Shown: positions 43,273 through 53,150 of the stretch, in pieces
How positions within the stretch are numbered: the first letter of the stretch is position 1
Layout of the letters: each line of letters begins with the position of its first letter
Assembly: GCA_015179045.1 (NCBI GenBank)
Contig: WHUZ01000078.1
Span: 186,001-250,000, forward strand
Direction: 5' to 3'
DNA: 64,000 bases
Source: Kalaharituber pfeilii
Lineage: Eukaryota > Ascomycota > Pezizomycetes > Pezizales > Pezizaceae
Translations under genes and position numbers: made by a program
The notes under the pieces: model-generated
Told to the model about the DNA's origin: nothing
Seen by the model: only the letters and a program-made list of their open reading frames with translations
Database searches by the model: none

Positions 43273-43603
43273 TATCAAAATAAGCGGAGTCTTTTTGGTA
43301 AATGCTTGTATTCACGAAGGGAATCAAAGGCAAGCTCGTTGAGTCTGATCTATTAAGAAGTGGCAGAATTGCCCAACTTATATACACAGAAAGTGAGATA
43401 TAACGTGACTTCAATACCATGACAGAAAAGGAAAACATAATCCAACCGAGAGGTGTGTGAGTCAACGCTAATAATAACCGAAACACTATAAGCGCCAGAC
43501 ATGGTTCATATGCATGAAATAATCAAGTGAAACAAGTGATAACGGGGTGAATTACTATTAAAGGAAACTGCAACATAAATGCAACGGATGTACCATTCCA
43601 ACA
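43273..43603 (-). repeat. Copia 1 5' LTR with adjoining primer-binding site
   Basis: 331 bp, identical by eye to 38388-38718. The primer-binding site GGTTATGAGCCCGG begins at the next base on the element strand. Confidence 0.95.
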
Positions 43604-43951
43604 GAACTATGCAAAATAGGGCTGAATGGCTTGGGCCAGCCTAGATGGCCTTCATAGCATGAACTGCTGAATGATTAAGCGATGTCTTCGAGCCTCCATG
43701 GTCTCATATAATCAAGTACTTCTATGCATTATGTTGAGTAATTGAGTTTTTATACACATATATATACTATAGTACTCATGTGTCCAAATCAGCAGCCAGT
43801 GCTGTAAGCTATTCAGAAAGTATCTTCCTATACATATATTGCTATTTTATGATTTTAGACAGTCCCTATTCATGTTCTTTGCATAAACACCCAGTATTAC
43901 CTTTACCAAAATAGGAAAAATGTTCACTAGAGTATGCTATTGGTACTCTAT

Positions 43952-44430
43952 TATCACAAGCGGGCTGTCTAGACGACCAAGGGATACGTTCTAGCGGATT
44001 CTAGCGATTTCGGAGGTGTCAAGGTTCAGGAGTTCAGAGGTGTCACGGTTCAGGAGTTCAGAGGTGTCACAGTTCAGGAGTTCGGAGGTGTCATGGACTC
44101 AGGCCAGGCGGATCGTTGATTGACAAGACAACAGATGAGGAAGGAAAGAACTATCTACAAGGCGGCCATATTGGGCCCTTATATACATGGTGGGCCCTGT
44201 GGCCAAGAAGCAAAGACATGGCGGCGAAACACAGAATTTTCACAACAAGGACGCGCAACAAGGACGCGCGGCGAAAGCAGACTTTTCACATCTAGCGGAC
44301 GATCAGTAACCGGCCTCTCTTGGTGGTTCGGCAGCCGGCTTATCATGGAAGTTCAGCGATCGAGCGGTAGCCGGTCGGTAGCCGGTAACCGTTACCCTGA
44401 GTGCGGCGATGCAGGCATCGGGTCGTGACA
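43952..44430 (-). mobile_element. Solo LTR, 479 bp
   Basis: On the minus strand it starts TGTCACGACCCGATG and ends CCGCTTGTGATA. TSD TCTAT is at 43947-43951 and 44431-44435. The insertion is confirmed by the uninterrupted left arm of the foldback element. Near 44030-44095 it holds a short tandem of GAGGTGTCAYGGTTCAGGAG words. Confidence 0.88.
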
Positions 44431-44799
44431 TCTATGGGTATTAGTGCAGTCACAACCAAACTTGTCACACCTCTTCAGCATAGGCTATAGAGCTTATATT
44501 CAGTACATAAGACTTCAGGTAAGCTCTTCCACACATGGCGACTCACAGCATGGCTAATATAAGGGTTGGATATATACCAGAATATGTCACCACTCATATG
44601 CTATAAATTGGTAAAAGGAATGTGCAAAAAATAATTTACTATATTCTCCCATGCTCTGGCTTTAATTTGAGCCCACCTGAGGGCCATTCTCATTCACAGG
44701 AGCTTTATCCATTGTCCCATAAATTTGGGCGGTTTCCCGGTGATGGGCGGTTTCTAGGTGAAACACTCTATGTGCGACATATGAAGCTGATACTGTTCC

Positions 44800-44845
44800 C
44801 TGTTATAGTCTTGCAGCTTGTACGGTTAGGTGAACTAAAAAAAAA
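44800..44845 (+). mobile_element. Degenerate tail copy
   Basis: TTCCCTGTTATAGTCTTGCA then TAGGTGAACT and A11 resembles a decayed tail B. No target duplication was found. Confidence 0.4.
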
Positions 44846-45060
44846 AAGAAGGTGGTATTGTACCTATTCCCAAAGAAGTTTATGATCATTCGATGCTAGA
44901 GCGGAATGTCTAGGCAACAGAAGCCGAGTTCAGTGGCGCTAACTATATATATTTAAAGCGACCGCTAATCATGGCTGTTCTATTCTAGGCCAAGCATGAA
45001 ATGAGGCAAAATGAGCAGAATTCAGGAGGTATTTCTATGGCAGCTGTTCTATGGTAGCGG

Positions 45061-45636
45061 TGTTACGGTTTCTACGATAATGTAGTAAATATGAGGGTGT
45101 AACTTAGGACAACGCTTGGTGCTTGACCTTTCAACAGGGCAGCTCTAGCTGGCCCTTCTTATAGTCAATCTGGCGTGCCTTCCTTCTATTGTCTCTCTAT
45201 GCTATGATATCACGATGTTCTATCTATAGGCATTCCTCAGCCACTGCCTCGCCTCATCTAGAGGTCCATCCGGTTGCTCTGCTCCTGGAGGTCCGTTCAG
45301 TGGCTCTGATCCTGGAGGTCTATTCGGTGGCTTTGCTCCTAGAGGTCCGGTGGCTGTCGCTACGCTCTGACCATGCCGACATTATCAGGGTGACCCAACA
45401 AAGTATCAATGATAGGCGATGAGATATGACGCATGATAATCACGCCATTCATAGTTATGATGGTGAAGAGAGAGAAGCTTGTTAGTTAGCACTCAAATGT
45501 TAAATAGAATAATGCAAATAACCGACACGCTGGACGCCTATATATAGAGGCCTCCACGGCCTCTATACAAAGGTCAAGTTCCAAGCGTTGTCCTAAGTTA
45601 CACCTACACTTCGCTGCAATCGCAGACACCGTAACA
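45061..45636. repeat. R1 element: 576-bp repeat with ~70-bp inverted ends
   Basis: The left end TGTTACGGTTTCTACGAT... and the right end (complement of TGTTACGGTGTCTGCGAT...) share GTGTAACTTAGGACAACGCT. They form terminal inverted repeats of about 70 bp. Related single ends occur at 24037 and 4613. No transposase or clear target duplication was found. Inside, about 45240-45355 is a 27-bp tandem repeat. Confidence 0.7.
45240..45355 (+). repeat. 27-bp tandem repeat
   Basis: About four units of GCTCTGCTCCTGGAGGTCC plus spacer lie inside the R1 element. Confidence 0.7.
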
Positions 45637-45779
45637 GACATTCCTTGTGATACACATCCGTGCCCAACCCATGTTTCACTGCCAGACTGTAGCTATCGGT
45701 TGATCAGACCGAATTGTCACTCGCAGCTTTACAGGCCAGTGTGGGTGGATATCCGCTTCGCGGGTAGACCCTGACAAGC

Positions 45780-46440
45780 GGTGGCTGTTCTGTAAGTTGC
45801 GAAATCACCAGAATTCAATATGTATTTCTATGGCAGTGATGTCGGCAGCTATTCTATGGCTACGTGAGGCATGTGGTGAGCCAAAATGAGTTGAATAAGC
45901 TAAATTGAACAGGTATTCCTATAGCAGCTGCGTCGTGAGCTGTAGCTGTTCTATGGCAGCTCCAGGTACTTAATGAGAGAAAATGAGCTGAATTCGGCAC
46001 ACATTTCTATAGCAGCCTGACGTATGAGACGAGATACAATGAACAGAATTCTCGCCGTAGCCTGATAGGTGGTATGCGAGTAATGAAATAAAAAAAAAAA
46101 ATAAAAAAATGAACAGAATTAAAAAGGTATTTCTATTGTAGCTAAAAATGAGATATTGCTGTTCTATGGCTATATGAGGCACGTAATGAGGCAAAATGAG
46201 CAGACTAAGCTAAATTAAACAGGTATGCCCAGCAGCTATATCAGCAGCTATTCTATAGCAGTTCAAGGCACATATTTTTGCAGGTATGGATATTCTATAG
46301 TAGTGTGAGGCACGAGATAAGGTAAAATTAGCTGAATTCCGTACATATTTCTAAAGCAGTAGTATTGGCAGCTATCACTGTTTCTATAGCAGCTCTAGGC
46401 ATGTGAGAAAGCAATAGTGAGCGGCACGAGCCGAGCCAGC
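45780..46440. repeat. Degenerate repeat array (AAAATGAGCWGAATT words)
   Basis: Loose tandem units contain AAAATGAGCNGAATT, TATTTCTATRGCAGC and GTTCTATGGC. The same AAATGAGCYGAATTTG word recurs in the 122-bp array at 54240-55150, so the arrays may be related. A tail-A micro-insertion lies within. Confidence 0.55.
46051..46109 (+). mobile_element. Tail-A micro-insertion
   Basis: 59 bp of tail-A hairpin (inner stem GCCT/AGGT) and A-rich tail. TSD ATGAACAGAATT is at 46039-46050 and 46110-46121. Confidence 0.92.
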
Positions 46441-46461
46441 TCGAGCTCAAGACAGCCAAGA

Positions 46462-46860
46462 TCATGCTAGTGTTTTCCATATGGTACAAAATCTTGGGTA
46501 TAAGTCTTCAGTTTGGGTGTCAAGAATTTGTACGGGATGGGTGAAACCTAAAAAGGTGTAACTTACACCTTTTAGCTTTAAGTCGGTCGAAACCCATGGC
46601 ATGGTTAGGAATTCAGTGACTGATATTCGGCTGAGGTTGACATTATTTCGCATGACACCGGTATAAAGAATAGCTCCTGATTTTGAAAATAGAAGATTCC
46701 GGAGCGAGATTTTGGGTTTCCGGCATAGGTTTACATTGATCTCTACCCCAGGGCTCACTGATACTCCAATGAGGCTTCTCTCGCCATTGGGAATACGAGC
46801 GGGATATCCTTTCGAAGCAAGTATACAATTAAAGCAATAGTTATAGCAAAAGCTAAATAC
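46462..46860 (-). CDS. Hypothetical protein fragment
   Basis: A minus-strand open frame (from about 46830, with an ATG at 46758) contains SPGVEINVNLCRKPKISL, LLFSKSGAILYTG and LTMPWVSTDLK. Composition looks protein-like and the frame is open for ~120 codons. There are no recognisable motifs and no second copy in the window. It could be a host gene fragment or part of an LTR-element Gag. Confidence 0.3.
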   Translation of the reverse strand, partial: VFSFCYNYCFNCILASKGYPARIPNGERSLIGVSVSPGVEINVNLCRKPKISLRNLLFSKSGAILYTGVMRNNVNLSRISVTEFLTMPWVSTDLKLKGVSYTFLGFTHPVQILDTQTEDLYPRFCTIWKTLA

Positions 46861-47072
46861 TACAGGAGCGTATAAATGGGGTCATTAGAATGGAGATTGA
46901 GATAGTTTAACTCTGCCAGAGGCATGTCGAGTCTCAATACTGTGGTGCAAGGTTTGTATGCATACCTTGAGTTATTCCCATGGCAGGTGTCATGCACACC
47001 CAAACTTGGGTTCATCTACATAAATTTTCCTGCATTGACGCCAGAGCAAGTATCAAGGAGATCTTGCGAACT

Positions 47073-47126
47073 TTTTTTTTTTTTTTTTTTTTATATCACA
47101 TGACCCCGCGTGCAGCAAGGCAGGGC
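47073..47126 (-). mobile_element. Tail-C micro-insertion
   Basis: Poly(T) is followed by inverted tail C. TSD GATCTTGCGAACT / GATCTTGCAAACT is at 47060-47072 and 47127-47139. Confidence 0.92.
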
Positions 47127-47506
47127 GATCTTGCAAACTAGTCCCGATACCTTTTCGGGTGTCACTGTGAATCATACTGCACTGATCTGGCACCACTGTC
47201 TCTTCCGATTTTACGCTTTCCTTGTCGTCGTCCTCGTCCATGTTGGCATGTACCCAGGTTCCAGTATCTCCGCTCCACTCTCGTACAAGTTCGGAATTGG
47301 CTGCTTCACATCTATGGTCTCCTGCAATTGGTCCTCCGGGCGTCTCTCGTCCAGTGCCTTGCTCTTCTCAACGAAGTCGATGATCTGTTGTGTGCTCACC
47401 TTTTCCTCTAGGATGTCTTTCAGTATAATCTCTTTCACCACCACCTTGTATTCCCTGCCATCTTCTACCCCTCCCCTACTCACCGCCCTACCAATGGTTC
47501 CCTCCA

Positions 47507-49370
47507 TGCCATCGTATGTTGACGACCTGGCAGCAACGATCCTAGACTGGCACGGGTACTGGGATATGGGCGGCTCAGGGAGAAGGTGAAGGTGGCGATG
47601 GCGGAGGTGGCGGAGGAAGACCAGATCCCGCTGGAGGAGTCGAAGTGGGAGATGATAACCTTTGGGGTGGGAAGGAGGTGGAAGAAAGAGGGGAGATGCT
47701 AAAGTGGTTAGGGGTCATCTTCGATGAGAACTTGACCTTTGGCGCACATTGGCGAAACAGGCTGAGCCGAGCGCGGAGGCTGGCGGGGGCTCTCTCGGGA
47801 CTGGGCAACCGGAACTGGGGGATGTCTCCACGCAGCTGGAGGCAAGCCTACACGGGGATGGTGAGGGCGGTTGCAATGTGGGGAAGCGAGATCGGGTGGA
47901 GGGGACAGAAGGGATGGAGGAAGGAGATGGAGAGAGTCCAGCTGCAGGTGTTGAAGAAGGCGGCTGGAGGAGGGAGAGGAGCGGGGTAGGAGGGGTGAGT
48001 GCGGTGTGTGGAGTGGAGGACGTGGAGACGGTCCTGGATGGCGCGCAAGCGAGGGCGATCGTCCGGGGGGTGGAGGCGCCGTCAGAGCTGGCGGAGCTTT
48101 GCACGGGCGACTTCGGAGGGAGTGAGGAGAGAGAGGAGGAGGCGAGAAACTGGAGAGACTGGGGGTGCAGTGGGCGGTGGTCCAGAATGAGGGGTATGAA
48201 GCAGTGCTGGACCGCTGGCAAGGTCAGTGGGCGAGGTTCTCGGAGGAGGGGGAGGAGATCTCGTGGGGAGGGGGGTGTGAGAAGGTGGAGGTGGAAGTGG
48301 TGGAGAGGCGGAAAGGAGAAGTGGAGACGAGGGGGGAGTGGGAAGCCGCGATCGGGGAAGCCGGAAGAAAAAGGGCAGTCCTTTTCTCCGACGGCAGCAA
48401 GATCGAGGACAGCAAGGTGGGAGCAGGGGTGTGGGGGAGGTCGGCAGCCGTGGCGGAGGTGGTGGGGAGAACGGCGACGGTGTTCGATGGGGAGGTGAGG
48501 GGAGTGAGAAAGGCGCTGGAGAGTGTGGAGGAGGAGGTCCCTGTACTGATCTGTTTAGATTCTGAGGCTGCCGTCATGGCGATCCAGAAGGCAGGCAGGG
48601 AGGGAAAGGGGAAAACCGAGGATGTGAGGAGAGTGGTGGATGCTGTAGCGAGGAGGAAGAATAAGGGAGGGGATGCGAAGCTGATGTGGGTCAAGGCTCA
48701 CATCGGAATCGCAGGAAATGAGAAGGCGGATGAGTGGGCGAAGAAGGGGACGGTGATGCAGGGAAAGGAGGTGGCCACCGGAAGTGGGGTGCGCCAGAGG
48801 GTGAAGGCCTGGAGGAAGGAGAAGAGAGAAGTGGACGGCTTTGGAGGAGGAAAGGTCTTTTTTTTTTTTTTTTTTTTTATATCACATGACCCCGCTTGTA
48901 GCTGTTCGCCATGGCAGGGCAGGAGGAAAGGTCATGGAGTGGAATAGGATAGCAGTATCCAATTTCACTGCCTTGCGCCTGGAGAGAGGGAGGTGTGCGG
49001 TGTGGTTGAAGAGGATAGGGGCAGCTGAGTCGGATAAGTGCAGGTGCGGGGAGGTGCAAACCGGGGAGCACCTCGCTTTCCGATGCAGGAACCAGAAGAA
49101 CCGTCCAGAAGGCTTTGAGAGGTGGGGCGACATGGAAAAGAATTGGAAGAGAAAAGCGGAGAATGGGGAGGAGTATGACGTTTTGGAGAATTTCTTCGCT
49201 GGGGTCAAGTTCTAGAAGCTAGGAGAGCGGGGGTGATGGCGCGTGGGGGCCATGTACGTAGAGAGTTAGTTTAGCCTGTCTCCAGGCTATGAGGGCTTGC
49301 CCAGGGACCCTGCCATGGCCAAGTGCTACAAGCGGGGTTATGTGATTAAAAAAAAAAAAAAAAAAAAAAA
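47507..49370 (+). mobile_element. LINE-C, 5'-truncated at the RT catalytic motif
   Basis: The 1864-bp element has TSD AATGGTTCCCTCCA at 47493-47506 and 49371-49384. It begins at the reverse transcriptase motif (PSYVDDLAATIL, 47509-47545). It continues through the RT thumb/linker in shifting frames (GVIFDENLTFGAHWRNRL, GNRNWGMSPRSWRQAYTGMVR) to RNase H at 48380-48750 (FSDGSKIEDSKVGAG, DGEVRGVRKALE, CLDSEAAV, GNEKADEWAK). The C-X-C-X7-H-X4-C knuckle (CRCGEVQTGEHLAFRC) lies after a nested insertion. The end is GVKF at 49213, then tail C and poly(A). Frame changes and the nested tail make it inactive. Confidence 0.9.
48858..48920 (-). mobile_element. Tail-C micro-insertion nested in LINE-C
   Basis: Poly(T) is followed by inverted tail C. 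TSD AGGAGGAAAGGTC is at 48845-48857 and 48921-48933. The LINE reading frame continues across once the insertion is skipped. Confidence 0.95.
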
Positions 49371-49771
49371 AATGGTTCCCTCCAATTTGGCCACCAACCC
49401 TTCCTTCTTCTAGTGTTCGATATTGTCATGGAACCTGAGCAGTGTCCACTGCTGTTCCTCCACAATGAACTTCATGTGTTCATGCGACTTCCAGTCTTGT
49501 ACCTGGTGATATTCCATTTTGTTCACCTTGTTCGTCTTTTTCTCTCTACCCCCTCGCCCCAGCTCATTCTTCTCACTTTTCTTACTCTGTCGCGGCATCC
49601 TCAGCCCGATGTGCAGGTGGTGTGACTTGTTTCGGTCTTCGGTCTGTTCGCTCCGTGTGTGGCCGTTCAAATGGCCAATGGTGTGTGGCTCGTACTAGCC
49701 TGGTGTCTTATTGCCCTTTGTCGATGTGAGCTTTTCGCCAGATTGGGTGTGTGGCTTCACAATTTAGGGAC

Positions 49772-49836
49772 TTATAGCCTAAAAAGGCGGCACGCGAGTA
49801 ATGAAATAAATAAATAAAAAAAAAAAAAAAAAAAAA
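49772..49836 (+). mobile_element. Tail-A micro-insertion, missing first stem strand
   Basis: It starts at CTTATAGCCTAAAAAGGCGG, so the outer CTCGC strand is lost although the inner stem GCCT/AGGC remains. The TSD ATTTAGGGAC / ATCTGGGGAC has diverged by two bases, which indicates an older insertion. Confidence 0.8.
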
Positions 49837-50009
49837 ATCTGGGGACAGCGAGGGGGTACACGCCTCCTGCAGGGGGAATGGGGACAAGCCCAATGTCCCT
49901 GACAGACCGGCGATGCCAGACATAGACGAATGACGAGGAGGGATTCTTAATTGAGACAACAAATGCAGCACACACCTCTACAACCTCCTCGGTCCAGGTC
50001 CAGCATCAC

Positions 50010-50201
50010 GTGACCGAGGCCATATCTCGACCATTAGACATCACAGCGACAAGCAGACAACAGCAGACGACGCCCCTCGGCCCGACGGTGGTGGGGCCTT
50101 CACAGAACTCTCCCAAAGTACCGAAACAAACACCTTCCCCCAAGAAAATAGACTTTGGATATCTCACAACTCGCGCAGACCAGAATTTCCTACAGCAAAC
50201 T
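50010..50201 (+). pseudogene. Unidentified Pro-rich ORF fragment
   Basis: An open frame (SRPLDITATSRQQQ, PKQTPSPKKIDFGYL) is cut by the solo LTR at 50202. It may be the N-terminal part of ORF-X copy 2 downstream. No family was recognised. Confidence 0.3.
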
Positions 50202-50532
50202 TATCAAAATAAGCGGAGTCTTTTTGGTAAATGCTTGTATTCACGAAGGGAATGAAAGGCAAGCTCGTTGAGTCTAATCTATTAAGAAGTGGCAGAATTG
50301 CCCAACTTATATACACAGAAAGTGAGATATAACGTGACTTCAATACCATGACAGAAAAGGAAAACATAATCCAACCGAGAGGTGTGTGAGTCAACGCTAA
50401 TAATAACCGAAACACTATAAGCGCCAGACATGGTTCATATGCATGAAATAATCAAGTGAAACAAGTGATAACGGGGTGAATTACTATTAAAGGAAACTGC
50501 AACATAAATGCAACGGATGTACCATTCCAACA
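50202..50532 (-). mobile_element. Solo LTR of Copia 1 family
   Basis: 331 bp, differing from the Copia 1 LTRs at about two positions by eye (for example near 50252 and 50274). TSD AAACT is at 50197-50201 and 50533-50537. It shows that the family has inserted at least twice here and has recombined out once. Confidence 0.95.
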
Positions 50533-50879
50533 AAACTTCCCCCTTCTAGCCCCCGAAATTGACATACTGACAACCCACGGGGGGCCCATGAGACCCCATC
50601 GATGGTGACCCACACCTCCAAAGACACCCACTATGTGGCACTCGAACCAGGCCCCCGGCGCCCGCCACCCCACCACCTCAGCGCTCGCAACCTTAGCGCT
50701 TGCCACCTCGCCACCCGCTACCGGCTACCACCTACACCAACATAGATATCATAGTCAGACCAGCCACCAGCCAAGCTATGATGGTACCAGGCAAGGCCAA
50801 GAGAGGCCACACCAACAACTGGACCGACCCGTGCCGGTCCAACAGCATGTCATGACACGGTACAAAGCCAAGACCCAAA

Positions 50880-51254
50880 GTGAACAATATAGAGTTTTAC
50901 CATATCCAGAACTGGAAAGCTCGAGAGAATATCATATTCATCCAGAAGGACCAACAGTGGACCCTCCATAGGTTCCAGGACATTATCGAACACACCAGAG
51001 CCAACAAATCCGAGGAGGCCAGGAGGCTAGAAGATGCCACAACTTTAGCAGTAGGACGAGGAAAGTTCCCAGAGGCAACCGAATATGAGGGCCCACACAG
51101 GGATATTATGGTAGAAGACATACAGAAAGGACGAGTCACAACACCTGAAATTATTGCCTTCATCGAAAGAAGTGAAGCCTTGGACCTACAACCCCCAGAG
51201 GACCAGATCGAAGAAATAATAGTAGTGAGAAAGACGATACTACCCTCTGCATAG
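50880..51254 (+). CDS. ORF-X family, copy 2 (124 aa)
   Basis: An open frame encodes NIEFYHIQNWKARENIIF, DQQWTLHRFQDIIEHTR and VTTPEIIAFIERSEALD, matching the split minus-strand copy at 47210-49670. The first half is built around an aromatic/basic segment and the second is acidic and helical. There is no catalytic motif. I do not recognise the family; two copies in opposite orientation suggest a mobile origin. Confidence 0.5.
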   Translation: MNNIEFYHIQNWKARENIIFIQKDQQWTLHRFQDIIEHTRANKSEEARRLEDATTLAVGRGKFPEATEYEGPHRDIMVEDIQKGRVTTPEIIAFIERSEALDLQPPEDQIEEIIVVRKTILPSA

Positions 51255-51439
51255 TGGATTGCAAACATAGTCGATAATGCAGAATACGTACCAGACTCCT
51301 TTGAAGGACTCACAGCCACATAGGACTAAGATGATGGAAACAAAAGTGACTCATCTATGAAAACCATAATTTACATTACAGACACTCAGGAAACCATGCC
51401 ATTGTTGATTTAATTCCATGACAGCGAGGGGTACACACT

Positions 51440-51620
51440 GGAAGCTACTGGATGTTACGGCTACAGAGGTGTGTATACGGTGGGCCGAAATGGCTACGGA
51501 GATGTATATACTGTGGGCCAGAGTCTACAGAGGTGAATATGTTGCAGGCCGAGATGGCTACAGAGGTGAATATGCTGCAGGCCGAAATGGCTACGGAGGT
51601 GTATATACTGCGGGCCGGAA
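51440..51620 (+). repeat. 33-bp tandem repeat
   Basis: About five units of GGCTACGGAGGTGTATATAC and GCRGGCCGAAAT. In one frame the units read NGYGGVYTAGR-like. Significance unknown. Confidence 0.75.
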
Positions 51621-51659
51621 AGGGCAGCTGTTTGGCGTGGAGCGCGCAGCGGAGCGGAG

Positions 51660-52500
51660 CGATTCACGGGCGTAATAAGGAAACGATAGGTTTCAAAGTA
51701 ATAGAGAACTTAGAATACCGCTTGTGTCTTGATTCTTCTAACTATGCCATCGGCCAGGGCTTATATAGATTCAGCCCGTCATACATTACTAGTCAACAAA
51801 GGACTAACAACATGGCAATTCTTTATCAATGCCAATATCTGTATAAATAGGTAGACGTAACGGAAACATGCAAGAAGTAGTACAGACGCAAGATAATCTA
51901 TTATAGTACTGAGTTACATCCCTCTTGGCGTACATCTATTATAGTACTGAGTTACTAGAAAATGCCCGCTCGCTACGCTCGCAATGGGGGCAGAGTGTGC
52001 GGTGGGAGCTGACGCAACACTCGCGACCGGGATTAGTGCTGTCACAGAGTTAGTAAATTGTACGCTTCCGACCGCGAGGACTTTTTCTGATGAGTTTGAA
52101 CATATGTTTACAGCCGCTTGCACACATGCTTACCGAGAGACCCCACTCGCTTCGCTCGGGGGTCTATACAACTGCTGGGGAGGGTGACGCACCTAGGGAA
52201 GTGACGCGCCTAGGGGGTGACGCGCCTAGAGGGGTGATGCGCCCTGGGGGTGACATCAAGAGAAAACTGATAGAGGTGTACATTTAACACCGAAGGATAG
52301 CACTGTATTATCAAGACCCGCACCTTTAAAATTTGTCTCTACCCTTAGATGTCACATTCCTATCTGGAAACACACATCCCTCCGCTGCAGTCATATTTAC
52401 AACAACTATATCTGTCAAGTTTATCTAATCAACTTCTCTAACTAAAATCTCACCACTACGCTCACTATCTCTTCTAAACTTCCACTTTCCAGTTGCCCAC
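51660..52500. other. No gene; short repeats
   Basis: I see no gene. TATTATAGTACTGAGTTAC is repeated near 51900 and 51940. CGCTCGCTACGCTCGC palindromic words occur at about 51966, with a variant near 52148. GTGACGCGCCTAGGGG units are repeated at 52185-52250. Confidence 0.45.
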
Positions 52501-52504
52501 CCAT

Positions 52505-52860
52505 TAACTACAACTTGCTGAATCACTTGCTGAATTTCCCGCTGAATGGCCTGCTGAATCGCCCGCTGAATAGCCTGCTGAATCCCTTGTTAAATTGGCT
52601 GCTGAATCTCCTGAATCCCCTGCTGAATCCCCCACTAAAGTGCCTGCTGAATCCTCCGCTAAAGTGCCTGCTGTTCCCTGCCATGGCCAAGTGCTACAAG
52701 CGGGGTTATGTGATTTAAAAAAAAAAAAAAAAAAAAAATAAAGTGCCTGCTGAATCCCCCGCTAAAATGCTTGCTGAATCCCCTACCGAATCACTTGCCG
52801 AATCGCTTGTAGAACTACATGCTGAACTTGTTTGTTGAACTTTCTAACTCATCTGCTAAG
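52505..52860 (+). repeat. 12-13-bp tandem array (TGCTGAATCCCC)
   Basis: About 25 imperfect units of TGCTGAATC(C/G)CC, some with TGCTAAAG. It is interrupted by a tail-C insertion at 52674-52738. Confidence 0.85.
52674..52738 (+). mobile_element. Tail-C micro-insertion in tandem array
   Basis: 65 bp of TTCCCTGCCATGGCCAAGTG, AAGCGGGGTTATGTGATTT and poly(A). TSD TAAAGTGCCTGCTG is at 52660-52673 and 52739-52752. Confidence 0.93.
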
Positions 52861-53150
52861 CTGCTAGTTAGCTCACGTAATGAATTGCTTGCTGAACCCT
52901 TCACTGAATCGTATAGTGCATTCTCAATCAAGTTCCTCAAGTAGCAAGTTTAGTAGAGTACAACCCGATAACCTATATTTTTTTCAGTATTAATATAGTA
53001 GTGCCAATGGAATAAAAGTGACTCTTACCTTCGCATTGTCAAGTTGCGGAGTTGTAAAGGGGTGAAGGTGAGGAGGTAGTTTTAAGATAGATTTATTCTT
53101 AATTCAGGAGAATATCATAGAAGTCAAGCTATCTTTATTTTGATTAGTTT

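Larger units (their letters stand above)
38388..43603 (-). mobile_element. Copia LTR retrotransposon 1, intact
   Basis: This 5.2-kb element has two 331-bp LTRs (38388-38718, 43273-43603) that read identically. The TSD GAACT is at 38383-38387 and 43604-43608. On its own strand the primer-binding site directly abuts the 5' LTR: GGTTATGAGCCCGG (43259-43272), complementary to the anticodon loop of initiator tRNA-Met (half-tRNA priming as in copia). A purine tract GAGAGAGAG precedes the 3' LTR. With one intact ORF and identical LTRs it is very recent and may be active. Confidence 0.96.
36744..44768. mobile_element. Foldback element with long inverted arms, heavily invaded
   Basis: The ends GAGTGTTTCACCTAGAAACC (36744) and their complement (ending 44768) are flanked by TA, suggesting Tc1/mariner-type ends. 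Inverted similarity runs about 600 bp inward on each side. The left arm is split by a solo LTR (37261-37792) and the right arm by another (43952-44430). A Copia element (38388-43603) sits near the centre. Removing the three LTR insertions leaves roughly 1.8 kb. I see no transposase, so it is non-autonomous or a remnant. Confidence 0.7.
47130..49670 (-). pseudogene. ORF-X family, copy 1, split by LINE-C
   Basis: A minus-strand frame starts near 49670 and is interrupted between 49385 and 47492 by a LINE-C. It continues to about 47210. The first part has MEYHQVQDWKSHEHMKF and EEQQWTLLRFHDNIEH; the second has STQQIIDFVEKSKALDERR and PEDQLQETI. Both parts are homologous to the plus-strand copy at 50880-51254 (FYHIQNWKAREN, QWTLHRFQDIIEH, AFIERSEALD, PPEDQIEEII). 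A stop precedes the insertion site. Function unknown; it may be an ORF1/Gag-like protein of an unrecognised element. Confidence 0.55.

Noticed and set aside
45061..45636. R1 as a solo LTR starting TGTTACGG and ending CCGTAACA
   Set aside because: The inverted similarity extends ~70 bp, far beyond LTR termini, and the flanking five bases (AGCGG, GACAT) do not match. A TIR element fits better.
52505..52860. Possible CRISPR-like array of 12-mers
   Set aside because: Units are directly adjacent with no spacers and the context is eukaryotic. It is an ordinary tandem array.
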